Positions 20,041-30,944 of a stretch of 64,000 nt of DNA are shown in pieces; positions within the stretch are counted from its first letter, which is position 1, and each line of letters starts with the position of its first letter. The stretch is taken from positions 2,790,001 through 2,854,000 of the forward strand of contig NZ_JACHMS010000001.1 in the NCBI RefSeq assembly GCF_014205055.1, in the 5' to 3' direction. The position numbers were made by a program, and so were the translations under genes. The notes beneath the pieces were generated by a model. That model was not told the DNA's origin, did no database searches, and was given only the letters and a program-made list of their open reading frames with translations. This stretch comes from Streptomyces luteogriseus. Its GTDB lineage: Bacteria > Actinomycetota > Actinomycetes > Streptomycetales > Streptomycetaceae.

Positions 20041-23000
20041 CTACTGCGGGAGCCGGGTCAGCCACTCGTGCACGGCGGCCGCCGTCACGTCTCCGTGGCC
20101 TTCCAGCATGGTGTAGTGGTTGCCCGGTACGTCGATCGCATCGTGGGGCAGCGGCCAGGCTGACTGCCACTGCTCGGCCGGCGGCTGTTCCTGCCCCGGT
20201 TCGACGCCGTAGCACTCGGAGGCCCGCACCAGCAGCGTCGGAGTGGAGATCTCCCTGGGCTGCCAGTGCTCGAACATGCCGAAGTACGCGGCCATCGCCG
20301 TCAGACGCGTCCCGGTCATCCGGCCGAAGTCCCTCTCCAGCTCGATGGCCTTCGACTCCATCACGGGGACGATGTACGAGGTGGCGTCGTAGCCCGCCAG
20401 GTAGCTGTCGATCAGCACCAGGCCCTGCGGCGACCGTCCGCGCTCTTCCAGCCTGGACGTCACCTCGTGGGCGACGCGTCCGCCGGAGGAGCGTCCTGCG
20501 AGGACGAACGGCTCGTCCCCGACCAGGTCCTCGATGAGGCGTACCGCGAACTCGGCGGCCGCGTCCACGTCGGCGGCGACGGGCTGCCCGGTGACGAACC
20601 CGGGAAGCATCAGCGACCACACGTCCCGCACACCGCGCAACGGCGTGGCCATGCTGACCAGTTCCTGGTTGCTCGCCCACACCGACTGCGACGGGAACCC
20701 GATGATCTTCGGGTGCCGGTCTCCCTCGCCGAGCCTGACCAGGGTCGGTGCGTTGCGCAGCTCGTCCGCGGTGGAGAAGCTCGTCCGCAGGTCGACCGAG
20801 TTGCGCAGCACGCTGTGACCGAGGTCGAGCCGCCCCAGTTCGATGGAGCGCCGGTAGAGGGCCTCCACTCCGTTGATGACCGCGAGGTCGCTGATCGTGT
20901 CGGCGTCCTCGGCACCGTCGGTGTCCTGGGCCGTCTGAACGGCCGGTGCGCCGGCCACGGCAGGTGCCTGCGCCCCCGCCGCGATGCGCAGCTGGTCGTT
21001 CAGTTCGGCGGCGAGCGCTGCGGGCGTCGGGTGGTCGAAGACGACCGTGGACGCCAGGCGCAGCCCGGTGCGCTCGTTGAGCCGGTTGCGCAGTTCCACC
21101 GAGGTGAGCGAGTCGAAGCCCAGCTCCACGAAACCGTTGTCGTCCGCGATGGCCTCGGCTCCGCTGTGCCCGAGCACCTGGGCGACCTCCCCACGGATCA
21201 GCTCGGTCAGCAGCGCCGGCCGCTCGGCCTCGGCGGTCCGCGTCAGCTGCTCGTGCAGGTGGGAGGTGGCCCGGGTGTCCGACCGGGTCGCCCGGCGCTG
21301 CGGGGCGCGTACCAGTCCGCGCAGCAGCGGGGGTATCTGCTGTTCACTGGCCGCCCGTGCGGCGGCGGTGTTCAGCCGCATCGGCACCAGAAGCGGGTCG
21401 GTGCCGGCCGCGAGGGCCTGGTCGAAGGCCGCCATGCCGGACTCGGCGGTGAAGGGGCTGAGTCCGCCGCGGGCCATCCGGGCGCGTTCGGCCCGGCCGA
21501 GGTCGGCACCCATACCGCCGGACTGCTCCCACCAGCCCCAGGCCAGTGCGGTGCCGGGCAGTCCGGCGTCGCGCCGGTGGGCGGCGAGGGCGTCCAGGAA
21601 CGAGTTGGCGGCGGCGTAGTTGGCCTGTCCCTGGCTGCCCAGCAGCCCGGCGGCGGAGGAGAACAGCACGAACTCCCGCAGCGGTGTCCCCTCGGTCAGC
21701 TCGTGCAGGTGCCAGGCGGCGTCTGCCTTGGCCTGCAACACCGTGTCGAGCTGGTCCGGGGTGAGCGACTCGACGGTGGCGTCCGCCAGCACGCCCGCCG
21801 TGTGGACGACTCCGGTCAGCGGACGGTCGGACGGGATGTCCCGCAGCACCGCTGCGAGCGCTTCGCGGTCCGCGACGTCGCAGGCCACGATCCGTACGTC
21901 GGCGCCGAGTCCGGTCAGGTCGGCAAGCAGTCCGGCCGCGCCCGGCGCGTCTTCGCCGCTGCGGCTGGCCAGCATCAGATGGCGCACTCCGTGGGCGGTG
22001 ACGAGATGGCGTGCGACCACCGAGCCCAGCGCGCCGGTGCCGCCGGTGACCAGCACGGTGCCGTCGGGCCCGAAGCCCGGATCGGTCTGGGGTGCCGCGG
22101 TGTGCCGGGCCAGCCGGGGCACGCTCGCGGTGCCCGCGCGCAGCGCGAGTTGCGGTTCGCCGGTGGCGAGCGCCTTGGGCAGCGCCCGGTAGGTGGCCGG
22201 GTCGTCGTCGAGGTCGACCAGCACGATCCGGTCCGGGTGCTCCGACTGCGCTGCCCGCACCAGGCCCCAGACCGCCGCGGCCGCCGGGTCGCCGGTGCGG
22301 TCCGGGTCGCCGGCCGCGACCGCGCCCCGGGTCAGCAGCACCAGCCGGGACCCCGTGAGGCGGGTGTCCGCGAGCCAGTGGTGGAGCACTTCCAGTACCC
22401 GGCGTACGACGTCGTGGGTGGCCGCGATGGTGCCGCCCTGGTCACCGCCGAAGCAGCACATGGCCACCACCGCCGGGGCGGCCACGCCCGCTTCCAGACT
22501 GTCGGTCAGGGACTGCGGGTCGAGGTACGGCGTGCCGGTGAGGCCCGCCTCGACCAGGCGCGGACGGATCTCCAGCGGGTCGAACCCGAGCATCGCCCAC
22601 TCCCCGGAGACCTCCTGCGTTCCGAGGGGCAGCGCGGTCCACTTCAGGTGGAACAGCGCGTCCTGGTGCGGGGCCGAGGCGGTGAACTGCTCCAGTGCCG
22701 GGTCGCGCATCGCCAGCGAGTCGACCGTGGCGATCGGCAGGCCCGCGTCGTCGGTCACCGTGACGGACACCTCGCTGCGTCCCGTCGGTGCCAGGTGGAC
22801 CCGCGCGACGGTGGCATGAGTGGCGTGCAGCCGGACTCCGGTCCAGACGAAGGGCATGCCCCCCTTGATCGGCTCACGGTCGGCCGTGCCGCCCAGGACG
22901 CCGAGCGCCAGCGGCTGCAGGGCCGCGTCCAGCAGCGCCGGATGCACCCCGAAGCCGTCGTCCCCGTCACCCGCCTCCTGAGGGAGGCGGACCTCGGCGA

Positions 23001-26000
23001 ACAGTTCGCCGTCCCTGGTCCACAGGGCGCGCAGGCCCTGGAAGACCGGTCCGTAGGTGAAACCGGCCTCGGCCATGGTCGGGTAGAAGTCGTCGACCGC
23101 GATCTCCGTCGAGCCTGCCGGCGGCCATGCCGACGGTTCGGCTTCGGGTTCCGCTGCCTTGTGTTCGCTCAGCACTCCGGTGGCGTTGCGCAGCCACGGC
23201 TGGTCGTCTCCGTCGTCCTCGGACCGCGAGTGGACGGTGATGCTCCGCCGGCCGGTGTCGTCGAGGCCGCCGACCACCACCTGGACCGCGCGCCCGCCCT
23301 GCTCGCCCAGGATCAGCGGGGCTTCCAGGGTGAGTTCCTCGATCGTTTCGCACCCCACCTGGCCGCCGGCGTGCAACGCCACTTCCACGAACGCGGTGCC
23401 CGGCAGGAGGGCGGTTCCCAGCAGTGCGTGATGGGCGATCCACGGCTGTGTCGCCAGGGAGAGCCGTCCGGTGAACAGGAAGCCGTCCGAGTCGGGCAGC
23501 GCCACACCGGCGCCGAGCAGCGGGTGGCCGGTCGCCGTGAGTCCCAGGGTCGTGGGGTCACCGCTGCCGGTCGCGAGGGAGTCGAGCCAGTACCGCTTGT
23601 GCTGGAAGGCGTAGGTGGGCAGTTCCACCGTGCGGGCTCCCGTACCGGCGAACAGCGCGGGCCAGTCGACGCAGGCGCCGGCCGCGTGGATCCGGCCGAG
23701 GGCGAGGGTCAGGCACTGCACGTCGGGGCGTTCGGGGTGCAGGGCGGGGACGCACACGGCCCCGGCACCGGCCTGGTCGAGGACCTCCTCCACCATCGCG
23801 GTCAACGGACCCGACGGCCCCAGCTCCAGGAACGTCTCCACACCCCGGCCCAGCGCCGTGCCGACACAGTCCGCGAAACGCACCGCCTCACGCACCTGAC
23901 GCACCCAGTACCCGGGCGTCGTCAGCTCTGTACCAGCCACCTCACCCGTCAGATTCGACACCACCGGCACCCGCGCAGCACGGAACTCCACCGACGCCAG
24001 AACCCGCTCGAACTCGGCCAGCATCGGCTCCATCCGCGCCGAATGGAAAGCGTGCGACACCGACAGCCGCTTCGTACGCCGGCCCTCCCCCGCCAGCCGC
24101 GCCGCCACCTCCAGCACCGGCTCCTCGTCCCCCGACAGCACCAGCGACCGCGGCCCGTTCACCGCCGCCACCGACACCCCACCCGGCAACACACCCAGCT
24201 CGTCCTCGGCCGCCTCCACCGCGACCATCGCCCCACCGGCGGGCAGCGCCTGCATCAACCGGCCCCGCGCCACCACCACCCGGCAGGCATCCTCCAACGA
24301 CCACACACCGGCCACATGCGCCGCCGCCAACTCACCGATCGAGTGACCCACCAGCACATCCGCCCGCACACCCCACGAACAGACCAACCGGAACAGCGCC
24401 ACCTCCAAAGCGAACAACGCCGGCTGCGCCCACTCCGTCCGCCGCAGCACCGCCTCGTCACCGCCGAAGACGACCTCCTTCAACGGCCGCTCCAACAGCA
24501 CATCCAGCTGCCCACACACCTCATCGAAGGCCGCCGCGAACACCGGGAACACCTCATACAACTCCCGGCCCATACCCAGGCGTTGCGCACCCTGACCGGT
24601 GAACAGCAACGCCGTCCCACCGTCACCGGCCACACCCCGCACCACACCGGCCGCCGAAACGCCCTCGGCCAGTGCCTCCAGCCCGGTCAGCAACTCCTCA
24701 CGCTCCCGGCCGACCACCACCGCCCGGTGTTCCAGCACCGCACGCGTTCCGGCCAGCGACCACGCCACGTCCAGCGTGCCGAGGTCGGGCCGGTTCACGA
24801 GACGGTTCCGCAGTCGCGCGGCCTGCTCGCGCAGTGCCGCCTCGGTCCGGCCGGAGAGCACCCATGGTGTCACCGGAAGTGCCACGGACGGCGTCGGCCG
24901 GTCCGCCCCGTCCGTCACCGGAGCGGTCTCGGGGGGCTGTTCCAGGATGACGTGGGCGTTCGTCCCGCTGATCCCGAACGAGGAGACCCCCGCCCGGCGT
25001 GGCCGGCCCGTCTCGGGCCACTCCCTGGCCTCGGTGAGCAGCTCGACCGCCCCCGCCGACCAGTCGACCTCCCGCGACGGCGCGTCCACGTGCAGCGTCT
25101 TCGGCACTGTCCCGTGCCGCAGCGCCAGCACCGACTTGATCAGTCCGGCGACTCCGGCGGCGTACTGGGTGTGTCCGATGTTGGACTTGACCGATCCCAG
25201 CAGCAGCGGCCGGTCGTCGGCACGGTTCTGGCCGTACGTCGCCAGCAGCGCCTGCGCCTCGATCGGGTCACCCAGACTGGTCCCGGTGCCGTGTGCCTCC
25301 ACCACGTCCACATCGGCCGGCGACAACCCCGCCGACGCCAGCGCCTGCCGGATCACCCGCTGCTGCGACGGACCGTTCGGCGCCGTCAGACCGTTCGACG
25401 CACCATCGGAATTCACCGCCGAGCCGCGTACCACCGCCAGGACCGGACGCCCGTCACGCACCGCGTCCGACAACCGCTGCACCGCCAGCAGGCCGACACC
25501 CTCGCCCCAGCCGGTGCCGTCCGCACCGTCGGCGAACGCCTTGCACCGGCCATCAGGCGCCAGACCACCCTGCCGCTGGAACTCCACGAAAGCGCCCGGC
25601 GTCGCCATCACGGTGACGCCGCCGGCGAGGGCCAGGTCGCACTCGCCGTTGCGCAGTGCCTGCGCCGCCAGGTGCAGGGTCACCAGCGAGGAGGAGCAGG
25701 CCGTGTCCACGGTGACGGCGGGCCCTTCGAGGCCGAGCGCGTAGGCGACCCGGCCCGACATCACGCTGCCCGAGGCACCGGTCAGCGCGTAACCGCCGCC
25801 CGCCTCGGCCGAGTTCATCAGTACCGTCGTGTATTCCTGCGGGGTGCCGCCGACGAACACGCCGGTACGACTGCCACGCAGGGCGGCCGGGTCGAAGCCC
25901 GCCCGCTCCAGCGCCTCCCACGACGTCTCCAGCAGCAACCGCTGCTGCGGGTCCATCGCCAGTGCCTCACGCGGCGAGATCCCGAAGAACGCCGCGTCGA

Positions 26001-26212
26001 AGTCTCCGGCTTCGGTCAGGAAGGCGCCCTGCCGTGCTCCGCCGGACTCCTCCAGGAAGGAGTTCATGGCGAGTCCGTGCCAGCCCCGGTCGGCGGGGAA
26101 GTCCGTCATCTCGTCGCGGCCCTCGACGAGGAGCTGCCACAGGTCCTCGGGTCCGCGTACGCCGCCGGGGAAACGGCAGGCCATGCCCACGATCACGATC
26201 GGGTCGTCGTCC
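20041..26212 (-). other. PKS module 16 plus TE: KS-AT(malonyl)-DH-KR-ACP-TE
   Basis: KS Cys codon at 25696-25698. The AT has GHSIGE and HAFH (malonyl). The DH has [11 protein letters not shown] and FTYGPVFQG. The KR reads VLADAT where LDD is usual and keeps NYAAAN (Tyr near 21615). The ACP has GFDSL (Ser codon 21109-21111). The TE nucleophile is in GRSSG (Ser codon 20488-20490), with Asp in LIDSYL (20407-20409) and His in GNHYT (20116-20118). It makes an alpha,beta-unsaturated ester (C2=C3), then cyclises the chain. Confidence 0.85.
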
Positions 26213-29200
26213 GTCGCGCGCAGCGCGGGCAGCGCTGCCTCCGTGGCGCTGTCGAAGAGCTGCTCGTGGAGGTGGCCGGCGAGCCGATGCGGTGTGGGGT
26301 GGTCGAAGACGAGGGTCGCGGGCAGCCGCAGCCCGGTGGCGGTGTTGAGGCGGTGCCAGCTCCATCGCGGTCAGCGAGTCGAACCCGAGATCCCGGAACG
26401 GCTTCGCGGGGGTGATGTCGTCCGTCGTCCCGTGGGTGAGTACGGTCGCCGCCTCGGCACGGACCAGTTCGAGCAGCCGGTCGTGCTGCTCGGGAACGGT
26501 GAGTGCGGCCAGGCTCTGGCGCAGGGCGGAGTCGGTCTCCGCGTCGCCGGTGGTGTCGTCGGACTCCTCCGCGAGCGCCCGCGCGGCCTCGGGAATGTCC
26601 TCGATCAACGGCCTGCGGCGCGCCATGGCATACCCGGGAGTGAACCTCCCCCAGTCCATGTCCGTCACCGTCAACGCCGTCTCGTCCTGCTCCAACGCCT
26701 GACGCAGCGCCTCCACCGCCAACGCCGGATCCATCGCCCGCACACCACGACGCTCAAGCTGCTCAGCGGTACCGTCCGTCGCCATACCCGTGGCCTTCCA
26801 GCCACCCCACGACACCGACGTCGCCACCACACCACGCGCCCGGCGCTCCCACGCCAGACCATCCAGAAACGCGTTCGCCGCCGCGTACGCACCATTGCCC
26901 GCACTGCCCCACACCGCGGCACCCGAAGAGAACAGCACGAACGCGTCCAACTCCAGCCCGGCGGTCAACTCGTCGAGGTTCTGCGCACCTCGCGTCTTGA
27001 CCGACAGCACCTGGTCGTAGTGCTCGGGCGTGGCGTCGGCGAGTACGGCGTACCCCGAGACGCCGGCGGTGTGGAAGACCGCGGTCAGGGGGTGTTCGGC
27101 CGGGATGTCCGCGATCACCTGGGCGAGGGCCGCACGATCGGTCACGTCACACGCGACCACCGTGGCCTCGCAGCCCAGCGCACGCAGCTCCCCGACCAGC
27201 TCCGCCACGCCCTCGGCGTCCGGGCCGCGGCGGCTGACCAGCAGCAGACGGCTCACACCCTCGTCCGCCAGCCAACGCGCCAGATGCCCACCGACACCAC
27301 CCGTGCCGCCGGTGATCAGCACCGTGCCCCGGGGCTTGAACTCCCGCACCGGCACCGCACTCGCACCCAACGGCGCCCGCACCAGACGGCGTGCATACAC
27401 GCCCGAGGGCCGCACCGCGACCTGGTCCTCACCCTCACCCGCCGCCAGCACCGCCGTCAGCGACGACGCCACCTTCTCGTCCCACACGGCCGGAACATCG
27501 ACCAAGCCGCCCCACACGCCCGGCAGTTCAAGACCCGCGACCTGCCCCCACGCCCACAGCGACGACTGCACCGCGCTCACGGCATCATCCGAACCCACCG
27601 CCGCAGCACCCCGGGACAGCACCCACACCGGCGCCACCAACCCGGCATCCCCATGCGCCTGCACCAACCGCAGCGACGATGCGAGCGCCGTGTCCTCGCC
27701 CCAGGCCAGCAGCGACACGACACCGGCGACCTCACCCGCCTCGACGAGCCGTTCCGCCAGAGCCGCACGATCCGTGCCCGCTTCGATATCCAGGGTGCGC
27801 ACCTCGGCACCCGCCGAAGTGAGCGCCCCCGTGACCTCCTCCACCGGAGCATCCGTACCGGGGCTGACCACCAGCCACACACCACTCAAGGAGGCCGCCG
27901 ACGGCATCGTCACCGAACGCCACAGAGTCCGGTACCGCCACGAATCAATGGTCGTCTGCGTCCGACGGCCCGTGCGCCAGGCGGACAACGCCGGGACGAC
28001 GCTTTCCCATGCCTGCGAGTCGACCCCGTCGACGAGCGAGGCCACGCTGTCGACGTCCGCGCGCTCCACCGCACCCCAGAACGCCGCATCCACCGGATCG
28101 GTCGTTCCACCGGCCTCCTGGCCGGGCTGCACGACGTCCTCGAGCCAGTAGCGCTCGTGCTGGAAGGCGTAGGTGGGCAGGTCCACCCGGCGTGCCCCGC
28201 TCCCGGCGAACACCATCGACCAGTCCACCGGAACACCGGCGACATACGCCTCGGCCAGCGATGTCAGCAGCCGCTGGACGCCGCCCTCCTCGCGCCGCAG
28301 CGAACCCACGGCGGCCCCCGCGCCGTACACGCCCTCCACGGTTTCCTGGACGGCCATGGTGAGGACCGGGTGGGGGCTGGACTCGACGAAGACCTGGTGT
28401 TCCTGTTCGGCCAGCAGGCGCGTGACCGGCTCGAACCGCACCCGCTCCCGCAGATTCGTCACCCAGTACCGGGCATCCAACCCCGCCGTGTCCATCCGCT
28501 CACCGGTGACCGTCGAATAGAACGCCACGGATGAGGTCTGCGGCCGTATCTCCGCCAGCTCCGCCAGCAGATCATCGTTCAGCGCGTCCACCTGAGCCGA
28601 GTGGGAGGCATAGTCCACCGCGATACGACGGGCCCGAACCCCCGCCTCCTCGCACTCCGCCAACAGCGCATCCAGCGCCTCGACCTCACCCGAAACCACC
28701 ACAGAGGACGGCCCGTTCACCGCAGCCACACCCACCCGGCCCCCGAACCGGACCAGACGCTCCTCCACCTGGGCCACCGGCAAGGAAACCGAACCCATCC
28801 CACCCCGGCCCGACAACTTCTCCCGCACCAGCCGCGAACGCACCGCAACCACCCGGGCACCGTCCTCCAACGACAGCCCCCCAGCCACACACGCCGCAGC
28901 AACCTCACCCTGCGAATGACCCACCACCGCGGCCGGCTCCACCCCGAACGAACGCCACACCGCCGCAAGCGAGACCATCACCGCCCACAACACCGGCTGC
29001 ACCACATCCACCCGCTGCCACAGCGGATCCTCGGCGTCGCGGAACACCACATCCCGCAACGACCAGTCCACGAACGGCGCCAGAGCCTGCGCGCACTCCT
29101 CCATGCGGGCCCCGAACACCGGCGAGGCATCCCACAACTCACGCCCCATACCGACCCACTGCGAACCCTGACCCGGAAACACGAACACCACACCGTTGCC

Positions 29201-30898
29201 CACGTCGCCGGTGCCCCGGACCAGGCCTGGGGCGTCGACTCCGGCGGCGAGCTCGGCGAGGGTGGTGGGCCGGTCCGCGTCCTGGTGGGTGAAGAGCACG
29301 GCGCGATGGGCGAGGACGGAACGGCTCGTCAGCAGCGAATAGCCGACGTCGGCGGCCCCGAGGCCGGGGTTGGCGTCGAGGTGTGCCTGGAGGCGCGCGG
29401 CCTGGGCGCGCAGCGCGGCCTCGGTGTTTCCGGATATCAGCCAGGGCAGCGGCACGGGCCGCGCGGTGAACGGCGGCGCGGCGGCGTCATCGGGCTGCTT
29501 CTCCGTGTCGTCGTTCTCCTCGGGGGCCTGCTCGAGGATGACGTGGGCGTTGGTGCCGCTGATCCCGAACGACGACACACCCACGCGGCGCGGCTGCCCC
29601 GTCTCCGGCCACTGGCGGGGCTCGGTCAGCAGCTCCACCGCGCCCGCCGACCAGTCCACCTGCGTGCTGGGCTTGCCCACGTGCAGCGTTTTGGGCATGA
29701 CGGCGTGCTGGAGGGCCAGCACGCTCTTGATCACGCCGGCGACGCCGGAGACCGCCTGGGTGTGCGCGATGTTGGACTTGAGCGAGCCGAGCCACAGGGG
29801 CCGGTCGTCAGGGCGGTCCTGGCCGTAGGTGGCCAGCAGCGCCTGCGCCTCGATCGGGTCACCCAGCGTCGTGCCCGTGCCGTGCGCCTCGACCATGTCG
29901 ACGTCCGCCAGGGCCAGCCCGGCGTTGGCGACGGCCGCACGGATCACCCGCTGCTGCGAGGGTCCGTTCGGCGCGCTCAGCCCATTGGACGCACCGTCCT
30001 GGTTCGCCGCCGAGCCACGGATCACCGCCAGCACCTCGTGACCGTTGCGGCGCGCGTCCGAAAGACGCTCCAGCAGGACCATGGCGGCGCCCTCGCCCCA
30101 GCCGATGCCGTCGGCGTCGTCGGAGAAGGCCTTGCAGCGGCCGTCCGCGGCCAGGCCGCGCTGCCGGGCGAAGGTGACGAAGGCCGACGAGGTGGCCATG
30201 ACGGCGACGCCGCCGGCGAGCGCGAGGGAACAGTCACCCTGCCGGAGCGAATGCGCGGCGGAGTGCAGGGCGACGAGCGAGGACGAGCACGCCGTGTCGA
30301 TGGTCACCGCCGGGCCCTCGAGGCCCAGTACGTAGGACACACGGCCGGACATCACGCTCGCGGAGCCGCCCGTGATCGCGTAGCCCTGGTCGGTCGGCGA
30401 GTTCATGAGCTTGACCGTGTGCTCGATGGCCGTGCCGCCGACGAACACACCCGTGCGGCTGCCACGCAGCGTGTGCGGGTCGATCCCGGCTCGCTCCAGT
30501 GCCTCCCAGGAGGTCTCCAGCAGCAGCCGCTGCTGGGGGTCCATGGTCATGGCCTCGCGGGGTGAGATCCCGAAGAAGGAGGCGTCGAAGTCACCGGCTC
30601 CCTGGAGGAACGCACCCTCCCGGGTGTACGTCGTCCCCGGCCGGTCGGGGTCGGGGTCGAAGAGGCCGGACAGGTCCCAGCCGCGGTCGTCGGGGAAGCC
30701 GCTCACCCCGTCGGCCCCGTCGATCACCATCTTCCACAGCTGCTCGGGCGAGTCGACGCCGCCGGGGAGCCGGCAGGCCATGCCCACGATGGCAAGGGGC
30801 TCCCTGACGCGGTCCTGGCTGTCCTTGAGCTGCTGACGGGTCTGCTGCAGTTCGGCCGTGACCCTGCGCAGATAGGTACGGAGTTTGTCCTCGGTCAT
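20041..30898 (-). CDS. olmA7: Type I modular PKS with thioesterase, two modules (15 and 16), frameshifted as sequenced
   Basis: Reads from ATG 30896-30898 ([19 protein letters not shown] docking helix) to the stop at 20041-20043. Domain order: KS-AT-KR-ACP / KS-AT-DH-KR-ACP-TE. The frame breaks inside the first ACP near 26352-26358, where two bases are missing relative to the other ACPs. The total span of 10858 bp becomes 10860 (3619 residues) if they are restored. As sequenced, the product stops at 25967 (1643 residues) and lacks module 16 and the TE. The module 16 frame shows no plausible start of its own. Both parts otherwise have intact catalytic residues and normal codon use, so this is either a sequencing error or a very recent mutation. 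It follows the three-module PKS by 46 bp with only a weak GTGGGA ribosome site. Predicted to finish the chain (C1-C4) and close the 26-membered lactone. Confidence 0.88.
26352..26358 (-). other. Two-base frameshift in the module 15 ACP
   Basis: Other ACPs in the window read [12 protein letters not shown] across this point. Here the frame runs DSLTAMEL and then into APPQHRH, while RNRL-type sequence resumes in another frame. Comparison with the equivalent DNA in modules 12-14 shows CGGTTGCGCAG expected on the plus strand and CGGTGCCAG present, a net loss of two bases. Confidence 0.85.
26545..26977 (-). repeat. KR C-terminal repeat, copy in module 15
   Basis: About 433 bp essentially identical to 36065-36497 in module 13 (constant offset 9520). 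It covers the end of the KR including its active tyrosine and the linker to the ACP. Sequence just beyond both ends differs between the modules. Confidence 0.85.
28560..29193 (-). repeat. Conserved AT block, copy in module 15
   Basis: Matches the AT cores of modules 11, 12, 13 and 14. It has a few substitutions of its own, such as QVEER for AVEER and [13 protein letters not shown] for [13 protein letters not shown], so it is the most diverged of the set. Confidence 0.8.
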
Positions 30899-30944
30899 CG
30901 TGAAATCCCACTCTGAAGCAGTTGAGGGCCCGGCTGATTGCTGT

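Larger units (their letters stand above)
26270..30802 (-). other. PKS module 15: KS-AT(methylmalonyl)-KR-ACP
   Basis: KS Cys204; the usual NIGHT histidine motif reads NIAHT here (glycine to alanine, His kept). The AT has GHSQGE and YASH (from Tyr763), so methylmalonyl. No DH or ER. The KR has the A-type tryptophan (AVWGSAG), no LDD and Tyr1338 in AYAAAN, so it is active and A-type. ACP Ser1508 lies just ahead of the frameshift. Predicted to add C3-C4 and leave the C5 hydroxyl. Confidence 0.85.

Noticed and set aside
19604..20116. 170-codon plus-strand frame through the convergent intergenic region
   Set aside because: It starts inside the P450 gene in another frame, crosses three hairpins and shows no recognisable protein features.
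25967..26196. Independent gene for module 16 plus TE starting near 26196
   Set aside because: The apparent start is a valine codon inside the KS opening (PIVIVGMAC), with no ribosome site, docking helix or intergenic space. A frameshift explains the break better.
20266..26415. 2049-codon open frame on the plus strand opposite the TE-bearing PKS
   Set aside because: It is antisense to a PKS with full catalytic motifs, is rich in Arg, Gly, His and Pro, and has no domain pattern. It is a shadow of high GC content.
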